From Sphingomonas sp. MA1305 (lineage in GTDB: Bacteria > Pseudomonadota > Alphaproteobacteria > Sphingomonadales > Sphingomonadaceae), in contig NZ_RCVT01000001.1 of assembly GCF_016107325.1 (NCBI RefSeq), positions 372,001-436,000 of the forward strand: a DNA stretch of 64,000 nt. Reading direction: 5' to 3'. Positions 53,345-61,171 of this stretch are shown here, in pieces (position 1 is the first letter of the stretch; the number at the start of each line of letters is the position of its first letter). Position numbers and translations under genes: made by a program. The notes under the pieces are model-generated. The model saw only the letters and a list, made by a program, of their open reading frames with translations. It did not search any database and had not been told where the DNA came from.

Positions 53345-53854
53345 ATGAAGCGCGGCGGCCCAATCACCCTATTTGCTATTTGCTCCTTGGTCGCCGCTTG
53401 TGACGGTCGCCACCGGGATAATTCGAACCAAAAGCAAGCATCGGCCCTACAACTTGATTACAAAATTTGCATAGCCGATTTGACTAAACTTAGCGATCCT
53501 AAAATAGCCGCCAACGAGGCAATCAAACGACACGATTATCGCCTATACCGTTATAACCAAAATGGCGAAGCGTCTATGATGTACGTAGCTGGCTATGAAA
53601 GCTGCCATGGTCGCGCTTTGGAGACGCCTGACCAACAACTGAAAAGTAAATCTTGGCAGGAGTCGTTTGATAGAGATACGTTATTCTTGAGTCAGATAAG
53701 AGACGAATCGACTCCTTTACCATGTGTCGCAGATTGCGATTACCCGATATCTGCGTGCGGTCAAAAGTTACTTGATAGCGCTGGCCGGTACAATCATGCA
53801 GTCATCGAGTCAGGCGTTCGTGGCGGAAAGCCAATCTGCACTTTTTCACGCTAA
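53345..53854 (+). CDS. Putative lipoprotein, unknown
   Basis: 169 residues. Signal peptide with good lipobox (ITLFAICSLVAAC). The mature part is rich in Asp/Asn/Lys and Cys (CIADLTKLSD, CHGRALETPDQ, CVADCDYPISAC), suggesting disulfides. Low-GC codon use. The TAA stop at 53852 is embedded in repeat copy 5. Confidence 0.6.
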   Translation: MKRGGPITLFAICSLVAACDGRHRDNSNQKQASALQLDYKICIADLTKLSDPKIAANEAIKRHDYRLYRYNQNGEASMMYVAGYESCHGRALETPDQQLKSKSWQESFDRDTLFLSQIRDESTPLPCVADCDYPISACGQKLLDSAGRYNHAVIESGVRGGKPICTFSR

Positions 53855-53881
53855 CGTCCGCTTTCCCCCAAAAGCGGACGT
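53853..53881 (+). repeat. Palindromic repeat copy 5, includes gene stop codon
   Basis: AACGTCCGCTTTCCCCCAAA followed by AGCGGACGT; the first bases complete the TAA of the lipoprotein gene. Stem ACGTCCGCTTT/AAAGCGGACGT nearly perfect. Confidence 0.8.
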
Positions 53882-53952
53882 ACCGCTCCAACTGCCGGAG
53901 CGTTGTTGCGTCGCCTCGATCTCGAGGGTGGGGTCAACGCAGGGAAGGACGC

Positions 53953-53980
53953 GGTACCCCGGCGCTCTGGCCGGGGTACC
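53953..53980. terminator. Perfect hairpin after bamD, probable bidirectional terminator
   Basis: GGTACCCCGGC-GCTCTG-GCCGGGGTACC, a perfect 11-bp stem between convergent lipoprotein and bamD genes. No long T-tract on either side. Confidence 0.65.
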
Positions 53981-54018
53981 GTCAGACTTCGATCAAGCCG
54001 CGCGTTGTCCCGCGTGCG

Positions 54019-54969
54019 TCAGTTGGTCGGTCGACCCGCGCTCGTGCTGCCGGCCGGACCCACCGGCGCCGGGCCGGTGCTGGTCGCGCTCGGCGCGCCG
54101 CCGCTCTTGGTCGAGGCGCCGGGCAGGGTGGGCGCGGCGCCGGGGGTGCCGACCGGCACGATCGGCTGGCCCGGCGCGACCGCTGCGACCTTCTGCACCG
54201 GATGCTCCTGCATCAGCTTGTAGGCATGGCTGTACCAGTCGGTGCCGGGATAATTGGCCCCGAGCACCGCGGTCGCCTTCTGCGCCTCTTCGGGCAGGCC
54301 GAGGGCGAGATAGCTTTCGGTCAGGCGCATCAGCGCTTCCGGGATGTGCGTCGTCGTCTGGAACTTGTCGACCACGGTGCGGAAGCGCAGCGTCGCCGCC
54401 AGCCACTGGCCGCGCGTTTCGTAGAAGCGACCGATCTCCATTTCCTTGCCGGCCAGATGGTCGTTGACCAGGTCGATCTTCAACCGCGCATCCGACGCGT
54501 AGCGCGTGTTGGGATAGCGGCGGGTCAGCTCGCCGAGCGCACTGAGCGCCTGCAGCGTGATCTTCTGGTCGCGGGTGACGTCGCGGATCTGTTCGTAATA
54601 GCTCAGCGCGACGAGGTAATAGGCATAGGGCGCATCGCGATTGCCGGGGTGGACGGAGATGAAGCGCTGCGCCGACTGGATCGACTTGGTGTAGTCACGG
54701 TCGAGATAATAGCTGAACGCGCTCATCAGCTGCGCGCGGCGGGCCCAGATCGAATAGGGGTGCTGGCGCTCGACCTCGTCGAACAGCTGCGCCGCTTCCT
54801 TGTAGCGGTGCTGGTCGAGCCGCGTCTTGGCGGTGGAATAGAGCGTGCCGACGTCGCGCGCGACATAGGGCAGGTCGCTCTTCGCGCGGTTGCGGGCGCA
54901 ACCCGCCATCGGCAGGACGAGGGCGGCGAGCAGAGCGGCGGTCAGCGCCTTGGACTGGGGGATACGCAT
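54019..54969 (-). CDS. bamD: Outer membrane protein assembly factor BamD
   Basis: 316-residue lipoprotein of the BAM complex that folds outer-membrane beta-barrels. Lipobox VLPMAGC gives lipidated Cys24. TPR repeats follow (YSTAKTRLDQHRYKEAAQLFDEVE, ARRAQLMSAFSYYLDRDYTKSI, YAYYLVALSYYEQI, ALMRLTESYLALGLPEEAQK), with BamD's characteristic FIS/PGN region. A Pro/Thr/Ala-rich tail of about 50 residues extends beyond the usual end. ATG 54969. Confidence 0.94.
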   Translation of the reverse strand: MRIPQSKALTAALLAALVLPMAGCARNRAKSDLPYVARDVGTLYSTAKTRLDQHRYKEAAQLFDEVERQHPYSIWARRAQLMSAFSYYLDRDYTKSIQSAQRFISVHPGNRDAPYAYYLVALSYYEQIRDVTRDQKITLQALSALGELTRRYPNTRYASDARLKIDLVNDHLAGKEMEIGRFYETRGQWLAATLRFRTVVDKFQTTTHIPEALMRLTESYLALGLPEEAQKATAVLGANYPGTDWYSHAYKLMQEHPVQKVAAVAPGQPIVPVGTPGAAPTLPGASTKSGGAPSATSTGPAPVGPAGSTSAGRPTN

Positions 54970-55062
54970 CGGCTACGGCTCTTAGCGTAAGGGGGTTGGC
55001 GCGAACAATCCCCCACGTCATTCGTTGCACCCCGGATTTGTTCCCCCGCGAAAGGTCTCTCG

Positions 55063-55884
55063 ATGCCCGCCACGTTGCTCCACACCCACCGCGTCGAAAA
55101 GCCCTGGGGGCGGCACGATCTGGGCTTCGGCTTCGAGGATGCGCCGGTGAGCGGCGATCCCGTCGGTGAGATCTGGTTTCAAGAGCCGGGCGACACGACC
55201 CCGGACTTGCTGATCAAATATCTGTTTACCGGTCAGAAATTGTCCGTGCAGGTGCATCCGGACGATGAGCAGGCGCATGCCCGCGGCCTGCCGCGCGGCA
55301 AGGACGAATGCTGGACGATCCTGAGCGCTCGGCCCGATTCGACAATCGCGCTCGGCCCCAAGCAGCCGATCGGCAAGGACCAGCTGCGCGCGGACGCGCA
55401 GAACGGCACGATCGAATCGGATCTCGACTGGGTGCCGGTGAAGGCGGGCGATTTCTATTACGCACCGTCGGGCACGATCCACGCGATCGGCGGCGGGCTG
55501 ACGCTGATCGAGGTGCAGCAGAACAGCGAGACGACCTATCGTCTGTATGACTATGGCAGCGACCGCGAATTGCACCTGAAGGACGGCGTCGACGTCGCGC
55601 ATCTCGAACCGTATCGGCCGATCACCTCGCCGGGCGAGGTCGAGCCCGGCCGGACGATCCTGGTGGAAGGGCCGAAGTTCGTGCTGGAGCGCTGGTCGCA
55701 GGGCCGCGACGTGGCGCTGCCGGAGGGGACGACGGGCTGGCTGGTGCCGATCAGCGGATCGGGGCGCGTCGCCGGCGTCTCGTTCAAGGCGGGCGAATGC
55801 GTCACCGTCACCGGCACGGAGACGGTGGAGGTCGACGGGGACGCCGACCTGCTGTTCGCCTATCCCGGCACGCAGCGCCGATAA
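55063..55884 (+). CDS. manA: Mannose-6-phosphate isomerase, class I
   Basis: 273 residues, a short cupin-type class I enzyme that interconverts fructose- and mannose-6-phosphate for GDP-mannose and exopolysaccharide synthesis. Zinc ligands in SVQVHPDDEQAH and the later SGTIHAIGGGLTLIEVQQNSE; WGRHDLGFGF near the N-terminus. ATG 55063. Divergent from bamD. The following glycosyltransferase gene is 60 bp downstream, fitting a sugar-polymer context. Confidence 0.9.
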   Translation: MPATLLHTHRVEKPWGRHDLGFGFEDAPVSGDPVGEIWFQEPGDTTPDLLIKYLFTGQKLSVQVHPDDEQAHARGLPRGKDECWTILSARPDSTIALGPKQPIGKDQLRADAQNGTIESDLDWVPVKAGDFYYAPSGTIHAIGGGLTLIEVQQNSETTYRLYDYGSDRELHLKDGVDVAHLEPYRPITSPGEVEPGRTILVEGPKFVLERWSQGRDVALPEGTTGWLVPISGSGRVAGVSFKAGECVTVTGTETVEVDGDADLLFAYPGTQRR

Positions 55885-55944
55885 GGGCCGAAGCGGGGCG
55901 GTGGATCACCGCCCCTTAACGTCTGATAGGGTAGAGCCGCGCGC

Positions 55945-57147
55945 ATGTTGCGCGTGCTGACGCTTTCGACGCTGTTTCCCGATGCGAGCCGGCCCAATTT
56001 CGGCCAGTTCGTCGCCCGCCAGACGCAGGCGCTGGCGGCGGTGCCGGGGGTCGAGGTGCGCGTCGTCGCGCCGATCGGGACGCCGCCGGGCCCGCTCGCC
56101 TGGCTCGCCCCCGCCGGGCGGCAGACGGTGCCGTTGCGCGACCGCTGGCTCGGCCTGGCCGTCGAGCGGCCGCGTTTCGTGGCGCTGCCGCGGGTCGGCG
56201 GCCCCCGCAACGCCGCCAGTCTGCAACGCGCGCTGGTGCCAGTGATCGATCGGCTGCGCGACGAATTCCGCTTCGACGTGATCGACGCCTCCTTCTTCTA
56301 CCCCGACGGGCCGGCAGCGGTGGCGCTCGGCGCGCGCTATGGCGTGCCGGTGTCGATCAAGGCGCGCGGCGCCGACATCCACCATTGGGGCACGGCGCGC
56401 GCCACCGCGGGACAGGTGCGGGCGGCGGCCGTGGCGGCGGACGGCATGCTCGCGGTGAGCGCGGCGATGCGGGACGACATGATCGCGCTCGGCATGCCGG
56501 CAGGGCGGATCCACGTCCACTATACGGGCGTCGACCAGGATCGATTCCGCCCCGGCGACCGGGCAGCACAGAAGGCGGCGCTGGGCGTCGCCGGGCCGTT
56601 GGTGCTGTCGCTCGGCGCACTGATCCCGCGCAAGGGGCATGACATCGTCATCGACGCGGTCGCCGGACTGCCGGGCGTGACGCTGATCATCGCCGGCGAG
56701 GGGCCGGAGCGCGACCGCCTTGCCGCGCGTGCCGCACAGCACGGCATCACCGATCGGGTCAGGCTGATCGGCGGCGTCCCGCACGACGACCTGCCCGCGC
56801 TGATCGGCGCGGCGGACGTCATGGCGCTCGCGTCGCGCTCGGAAGGGCTCGCCAACGCCTGGGTGGAGGCGATCGCCTGCGGTACCCCGGTGGTGATTTC
56901 CGACGCCGGCGGCGCGCGCGAAGTGGTGATCGGGCCGGACGCGGGGCGGATCGTGCCGCGGACGGCGGCCGGATTCGCCGGCGGCATCGCCGCGATCCTC
57001 GCCGACCCGCCGGCGGCCGAGGCGACCCGCGCGATGGCGGCGCCCTTCACCTGGGCCGCCAATGGCGCGGCGCTGTTCGTCCATCTCGCCGGGCTGGTCG
57101 CCCGGGGACGCGGCGCGACCGCGGATCGAAGCGCCGCCGCGTCCTGA
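55945..57147 (+). CDS. Glycosyltransferase family 4 (GT-B fold)
   Basis: 400 residues. Donor-binding domain LSLGALIPRKGHDIVIDAV and IIAGEGPERDRLAARAAQHG, with the E-x7-E motif in SRSEGLANAWVEAIACGTPVV. N-terminal acceptor domain begins LRVLTLSTLFPDASRPNFGQF. Acceptor and donor unknown; manA next door suggests a mannose- or fucose-containing polysaccharide. ATG 55945. Confidence 0.9.
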   Translation: MLRVLTLSTLFPDASRPNFGQFVARQTQALAAVPGVEVRVVAPIGTPPGPLAWLAPAGRQTVPLRDRWLGLAVERPRFVALPRVGGPRNAASLQRALVPVIDRLRDEFRFDVIDASFFYPDGPAAVALGARYGVPVSIKARGADIHHWGTARATAGQVRAAAVAADGMLAVSAAMRDDMIALGMPAGRIHVHYTGVDQDRFRPGDRAAQKAALGVAGPLVLSLGALIPRKGHDIVIDAVAGLPGVTLIIAGEGPERDRLAARAAQHGITDRVRLIGGVPHDDLPALIGAADVMALASRSEGLANAWVEAIACGTPVVISDAGGAREVVIGPDAGRIVPRTAAGFAGGIAAILADPPAAEATRAMAAPFTWAANGAALFVHLAGLVARGRGATADRSAAAS

Positions 57148-57167
57148 GCCCGCTTAAGCGAAGCCGC

Positions 57168-57539
57168 TCAGGCGTCGAGCGGGTAGAGGGCGGCGGCGAT
57201 CTGGCGACCCTCGCCACGCAGCACGCCCCAGGCACGGGCGGCGGCGCGGCTGTCCATCGCCTCGACGCCGATACCCTGCGCGTCCAACGCCGCGACCAGC
57301 GCAGCAGGGGGGCGGGTCAGCGTCGCGCCGGTGCCGATCAGCACGAATTCCGGCGCCGGATCGAGCAGCGGCGCCAGCGCGTCGACGTCGAGCGTGGCGA
57401 GCGGCGGCGGCGTCCAGCCGGACGCCGCGGTGACCGTCAGCAGCAGCGCGCGATACGCGCCGTCGTCCACCCGGAAGCCGGTGCCGGCGAAGCCCCGCAC
57501 GATCGGGCCGCCGGCCTGCTGCTCGCGCTCCATCCGCAT
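57168..57539 (-). CDS. Mth938-like (DUF498) domain protein
   Basis: 123 residues. GGPIVRGFAGTGFRVDDGAY, PEFVLIGTGATLTRPPAALVAAL and VEAMDSRAAARAWGVLRGEG are the motifs of the Mth938/NDUFAF3 family. The family includes a mitochondrial complex I assembly factor; bacterial roles are unknown. Start ATG 57539 lies seven bases after secF. It is the last gene of the yajC-secD-secF operon, an arrangement I recall from other alphaproteobacteria. Confidence 0.85.
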   Translation of the reverse strand: MRMEREQQAGGPIVRGFAGTGFRVDDGAYRALLLTVTAASGWTPPPLATLDVDALAPLLDPAPEFVLIGTGATLTRPPAALVAALDAQGIGVEAMDSRAAARAWGVLRGEGRQIAAALYPLDA

Positions 57540-57546
57540 GATCGGC

Positions 57547-58518
57547 TCAGCGGTCGCGCGGCGCGACGCGCTCGGCATTGTCGATCGGGCTGGTGCCGAT
57601 CTTCTCCGCCTTGGGCTCGGCGCGCAGGCCCAGGCTGATCAGCAGCGACGACGACACGTAGATCGACGAATAGGTGCCGACGACGATGCCGAGGATCATC
57701 GCCGCGGTGAAGCCGCGCAGCACGTGCCCGCCGAGCAGCAGCATCGCGACCAGCGCCAGCAGGATGGTCACCGAGGTCATCACCGTGCGCGGCAGCGTCT
57801 CGTTGACCGACAGATTGATGATCTCGCGCATGTCCATCTTGCGATAGCGGCGCATGTTCTCGCGGATGCGGTCGTCGATGACGATCTTGTCGTTGATCGA
57901 ATAGCCGATGATGGTCAGCACCGCGGCGACGATGTTGAGGTCGAATTCGAACCGCGTGATCGCGAAGAAGCCGAGGGTCATCAACAGGTCGTGGACGATC
58001 GCGACGATCGTCGACACGCCGAACTGCCATTCGAAGCGGAAGATCGCGAACAGGCCGATGCCGATGATCGCCAGCACGACGGCGAGCACGCCGTTGCGGA
58101 TCAGCTCGCCCGACACCTTGCCCGACACGGTCGAATAGCGGCTGAACGTCGCGCCGGGGAAGGCCTGCGCCAGCGCGGTCTCGACCTTCTTGACCACCGC
58201 GTTGGTCGCACCCTCGTCGGCGCTTTCCTGCGCGGGGAGCAGGATGGTCAGCGACCGCGGATCGCTGAGCTGCTGGAGCGAGGCTTCGCCGACGCCGAGG
58301 CCGTTGACGACGCTGCGCACCTTGTCCTCCGCCGGCGGCGTGACGAAGCGTTCCTCGATCGAGAGGCCGCCGGCGAAATCGACGCCGAAATTGAGGCCGC
58401 GCACCAAGGTGACGCCGACCGCCAGCACGCTGAGCAGCAGCGTCAGGCCGAACGCCCAGCCGCGCAGCCGGACGAAGTCGATGTTGGTGTTGTCGGGGAC
58501 GATTTTCAGGAGTTTCAT
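57547..58518 (-). CDS. secF: Protein translocase subunit SecF
   Basis: 323 residues, six transmembrane helices. N-terminal FVRLRGWAFGLTLLLSVLAV and LNFGVDFAGGLSIEERF, a periplasmic P1-like domain, and the DD motif in YSINDKIVIDDRIRENMRRY typical of SecF. With SecD uses proton motive force to help secretion at SecYEG. Fifteen bases after secD. Confidence 0.96.
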   Translation of the reverse strand: MKLLKIVPDNTNIDFVRLRGWAFGLTLLLSVLAVGVTLVRGLNFGVDFAGGLSIEERFVTPPAEDKVRSVVNGLGVGEASLQQLSDPRSLTILLPAQESADEGATNAVVKKVETALAQAFPGATFSRYSTVSGKVSGELIRNGVLAVVLAIIGIGLFAIFRFEWQFGVSTIVAIVHDLLMTLGFFAITRFEFDLNIVAAVLTIIGYSINDKIVIDDRIRENMRRYRKMDMREIINLSVNETLPRTVMTSVTILLALVAMLLLGGHVLRGFTAAMILGIVVGTYSSIYVSSSLLISLGLRAEPKAEKIGTSPIDNAERVAPRDR

Positions 58519-58533
58519 GGTTCAGGTCCCCGA

Positions 58534-60129
58534 TCAGATGTTGATCGTCTTGGGCTTGTTGCGCCGGATCCACAGTGCGACGAGCATGCGGGTGAAGGTG
58601 ACGGCGGTGAACACCGAGGTGCAGATGCCGATCAGCAGCACCACCGCGAAGCCCTTCACCGGGCCCGAGCCGAGCACGAACATGATGATGCCCGAGATGG
58701 CATGGGTGACGTTCGCCTCGAAGATCGTGCGGCTCGCCTCCTTGTAGCCGAGTTCGACCGCCTGGACGACGCTGCGCCCGCGCCGGCGTTCCTCGCGGAT
58801 GCGCTCGTTGATCAGCACGTTGGCGTCGACCGCGGTGCCGATGGTCAGCACGAAGCCGGCGATGCCCGGCAGCGTCAGCGTGCCGTGCAGCACGGCGAGC
58901 ACGCCGAGGATGACGAACACGTTGATGACCACGGCGAGGTTCGCGTAGAGCCCGAAGCGGCCGTAGGTCAGGAACATGAAGGCTATGACCAGCGCCACCG
59001 CGACGGCGCAGGCGATGATGCCGTTGTGGATCGAATCCTTGCCGAGGCTGGCCGAGATGGTCGATTCCTCGATCACCTTGAGGTTCACCGACAGCTTGCC
59101 CGAACGCAGCGCGATCGCGAGCTGGTTGGCGCTGTCGACCGTGAAGCCGCCGCCGCTGATCGTCGCGGTGCCGCCCAGGATCGCGGTCTGGATGTTCGGC
59201 GCCGAGATCACCTTGTTGTCGACGATGATCGCGAACGGCTTGCCGATGTTCGCCTGGGTGACGCGGGCGAAGCGGCTGCCGCCGATGGCGTTGAACGTCA
59301 TTTCGACGTTGGGCTGGTTGGTCTGCTGGTCGAAGGCCTGGCGCGCGTCGGCGAGCATGTCGCCGGAGATGATCACCTCGCGCTTAACCGCGATCGGCGG
59401 CAGGCCGGGCGTCGCATAGGGCAGGATCTGGCTGCCGATCGGCGCGATGCCCTTGGCAAGGTCGGCGGGATTGGCGGTGGTGTCGACCAGCTTGAATTCG
59501 AGCTTGGCGGTCTTGCCGAGCAGGTCCTTCAGCGCCTGCGGGTTGTTGAGGCCCGGCACCTGCACGACGATGCGATTGTCGCCCTGGCGGACGATCGTCG
59601 GCTCGCGCGTGCCGAGCGCGTCGATCCGCTTGCGCACCACGTCGGTGGTGTCGTTCATCGCGGTCTTCACCGCCTGGTCGAGCCCGGCCTTGGTCGGGGT
59701 GACGATGAAGCGGCTGGTGTCGACGACCTGGATATCCCATTCGCGCTGGCCGGACATGCCGGCGCCGCTGCCGGTAATGCCGAGCAGCCGCTCGCGCGCC
59801 GCATCGACCTGCGTCGGATCGCGCAGCATGAAGCTGATCTGGCCGCCGCGCGTCGAGATGTCGCCGATCGCGATCCGCGGCGTGCCGTTGCGCAGCGAGC
59901 CCTGGATCTGGTCGCGCATCGATTCGATGCGGCTGTTGGCGAGATCCTGCGTGTCCGCCTCGAGCAGCAGATAGCTGCCGCCGGCGAGATCGAGACCGAG
60001 GTTGATGCGCGGATGCGCCGGCCAGTTGCGGGTCTGTTCCTCCGAGAAGAAGCTCGGGATCGACAGCGCGCACAGGGCCGCGAGCAGCGCCCAGATCGCG
60101 GTCACCTTCCAGCGGGGAAAGTCCAGCAT
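58534..60129 (-). CDS. secD: Protein translocase subunit SecD
   Basis: 531 residues. First helix (WKVTAIWALLAALCALSI), LGLDLAGGSYLLLEAD, a large periplasmic domain, then five helices with TVDANVLINERIREERRRGRS (D motif) and SGIIMFVLGSGPVKGFAVVLLIG. Start ATG 60129 shares one base with the yajC stop (TGATG). Confidence 0.97.
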   Translation of the reverse strand: MLDFPRWKVTAIWALLAALCALSIPSFFSEEQTRNWPAHPRINLGLDLAGGSYLLLEADTQDLANSRIESMRDQIQGSLRNGTPRIAIGDISTRGGQISFMLRDPTQVDAARERLLGITGSGAGMSGQREWDIQVVDTSRFIVTPTKAGLDQAVKTAMNDTTDVVRKRIDALGTREPTIVRQGDNRIVVQVPGLNNPQALKDLLGKTAKLEFKLVDTTANPADLAKGIAPIGSQILPYATPGLPPIAVKREVIISGDMLADARQAFDQQTNQPNVEMTFNAIGGSRFARVTQANIGKPFAIIVDNKVISAPNIQTAILGGTATISGGGFTVDSANQLAIALRSGKLSVNLKVIEESTISASLGKDSIHNGIIACAVAVALVIAFMFLTYGRFGLYANLAVVINVFVILGVLAVLHGTLTLPGIAGFVLTIGTAVDANVLINERIREERRRGRSVVQAVELGYKEASRTIFEANVTHAISGIIMFVLGSGPVKGFAVVLLIGICTSVFTAVTFTRMLVALWIRRNKPKTINI

Positions 60130-60467
60130 CAGTCGTTCGCCGGCTTCGCGTTGGCGCTGGTCACCTCGCTCAGCGTCGACTTGACGATGCGGACGCGGGT
60201 GTTCGGTGCGATCTCGACCTCGACGAAACGGTCCTCGACCTTGGTCACCTTGCCGACGATGCCGCCGGCGGTGACGACGGTGTCGTTCTTCTTCACGCCC
60301 TCGACCGCCTGCTGCAGCGTCTTCATCCGCTTCTGCTGCGGACGGATCATCAGCACGTAGAAGACGATGAAGACGAGAAACAGCGGGGCGAGGCTGAGGA
60401 ACGAGGCGATACCGCCCGATTCAGCGGCGCCGCCGGCGGCCTGGGCATAAGCTGGGGAGATGAGCAT
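60129..60467 (-). CDS. yajC: Preprotein translocase subunit YajC
   Basis: 112 residues. Short N-terminus MLISPAYAQAAGG, one membrane helix (LAPLFLVFIVFYVLMIRPQQ) and the KRMKTLQQAVEGVKKND, VVTAGGIVGKVTKVEDRFV motifs. ATG 60467 is the usual YajC start; the longer frame above is not needed. First gene of the SecDF operon, whose promoter must lie in 60468-60665. Confidence 0.95.
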   Translation of the reverse strand: MLISPAYAQAAGGAAESGGIASFLSLAPLFLVFIVFYVLMIRPQQKRMKTLQQAVEGVKKNDTVVTAGGIVGKVTKVEDRFVEVEIAPNTRVRIVKSTLSEVTSANAKPAND

Positions 60468-60665
60468 CGGATCCGTGCATGGCTGGTCGGCGGCGGGAAA
60501 GGCTCCCGTCGCACAGGATGCGCCGCGGGCTAGCATCGCTTCGCGAGCCGCGCAATCTTTGCCGCTTTGCGCACAGCTTACGACGAAGACGGCTTGCGCG
60601 CCGCGGCGGAGCGGCCTACAGGCCCGCGCTCGGGTCCGTCGCGGCAGTGTCGCCGGGCCCTCGGT

Positions 60666-60742
60666 CGGGGCGTAGCGCAGCCTGGTAGCGCATCACACTG
60701 GGGGTGTGGGGGTCGCAGGTTCGAATCCTGTCGCCCCGACCA
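60666..60742 (+). tRNA. tRNA-Pro (GGG)
   Basis: 77 nt with encoded CCA. Acceptor CGGGGCG pairs with CGCCCCG. The D arm begins GCGCAGCCTGGTAGCGC, the anticodon stem is TCACA/TGTGG with loop CTGGGGG (anticodon GGG), and the T arm is GCAGG-TTCGAAT-CCTGT. Opposite strand to yajC. Confidence 0.97.
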
Positions 60743-60799
60743 TTTATCGAACAGCACCGTCGGCGAACGCCCTCCCGGAACGGGAAGGCGCAGCGCGCC

Positions 60800-61171
60800 T
60801 CAATCCTCGACGTGTTCGGCGATCGACTGGATGCTGCTGCGTAGCGTGCCCGGTGAACAGGGCTTGCCGCAGACTAGGGCCCCCGGATAGCGGCGCTCGA
60901 GCGCCTGCTGGTCGGCATGGCCGGAGTGGAAGATGATCGGCACCCCCGCCGCCTTCAGCCGGTCCGCCGCGGGAAAGACCTCGCCATCGCGCAGCCGCAC
61001 GTCGAGCACCGCGCACAGCAGCGCATGCGGGTCGAGCGTGCTCAACGCCGCCTCCGCCTCGGCCAGCGAGGTATAGGGCCCCTCGACCGACAGGCCGGCT
61101 TCCTCGATCGTCATCTGCACGTCGAGCGCCACGAACAGCTCGTCCTCGACCAGCATCACCTTGTCAGCCAC
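60800..61171 (-). CDS. Single-domain response regulator
   Basis: 123-residue receiver only: ED (9-10), phospho-acceptor D57 in AVLDVRLRDG, Ser in FHSGHA and Lys in GKPCSPG. It begins inside the last codons of the CheR-PAS-HWE kinase gene (8-bp overlap), so it is the kinase's probable partner. No DNA-binding output; likely passes phosphate to a further protein. Confidence 0.88.
   Translation of the reverse strand: MADKVMLVEDELFVALDVQMTIEEAGLSVEGPYTSLAEAEAALSTLDPHALLCAVLDVRLRDGEVFPAADRLKAAGVPIIFHSGHADQQALERRYPGALVCGKPCSPGTLRSSIQSIAEHVED

Noticed and set aside
51250..53900. Prophage or insertion-sequence remnant
   Set aside because: No integrase, transposase, capsid or terminal inverted repeats pairing with a target duplication; only unidentified small genes and short palindromes.
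57331..60360. 1009-codon plus-strand frame across secF, secD and yajC
   Set aside because: Low-complexity His/Asp/Arg-rich sequence antisense to the translocase operon.
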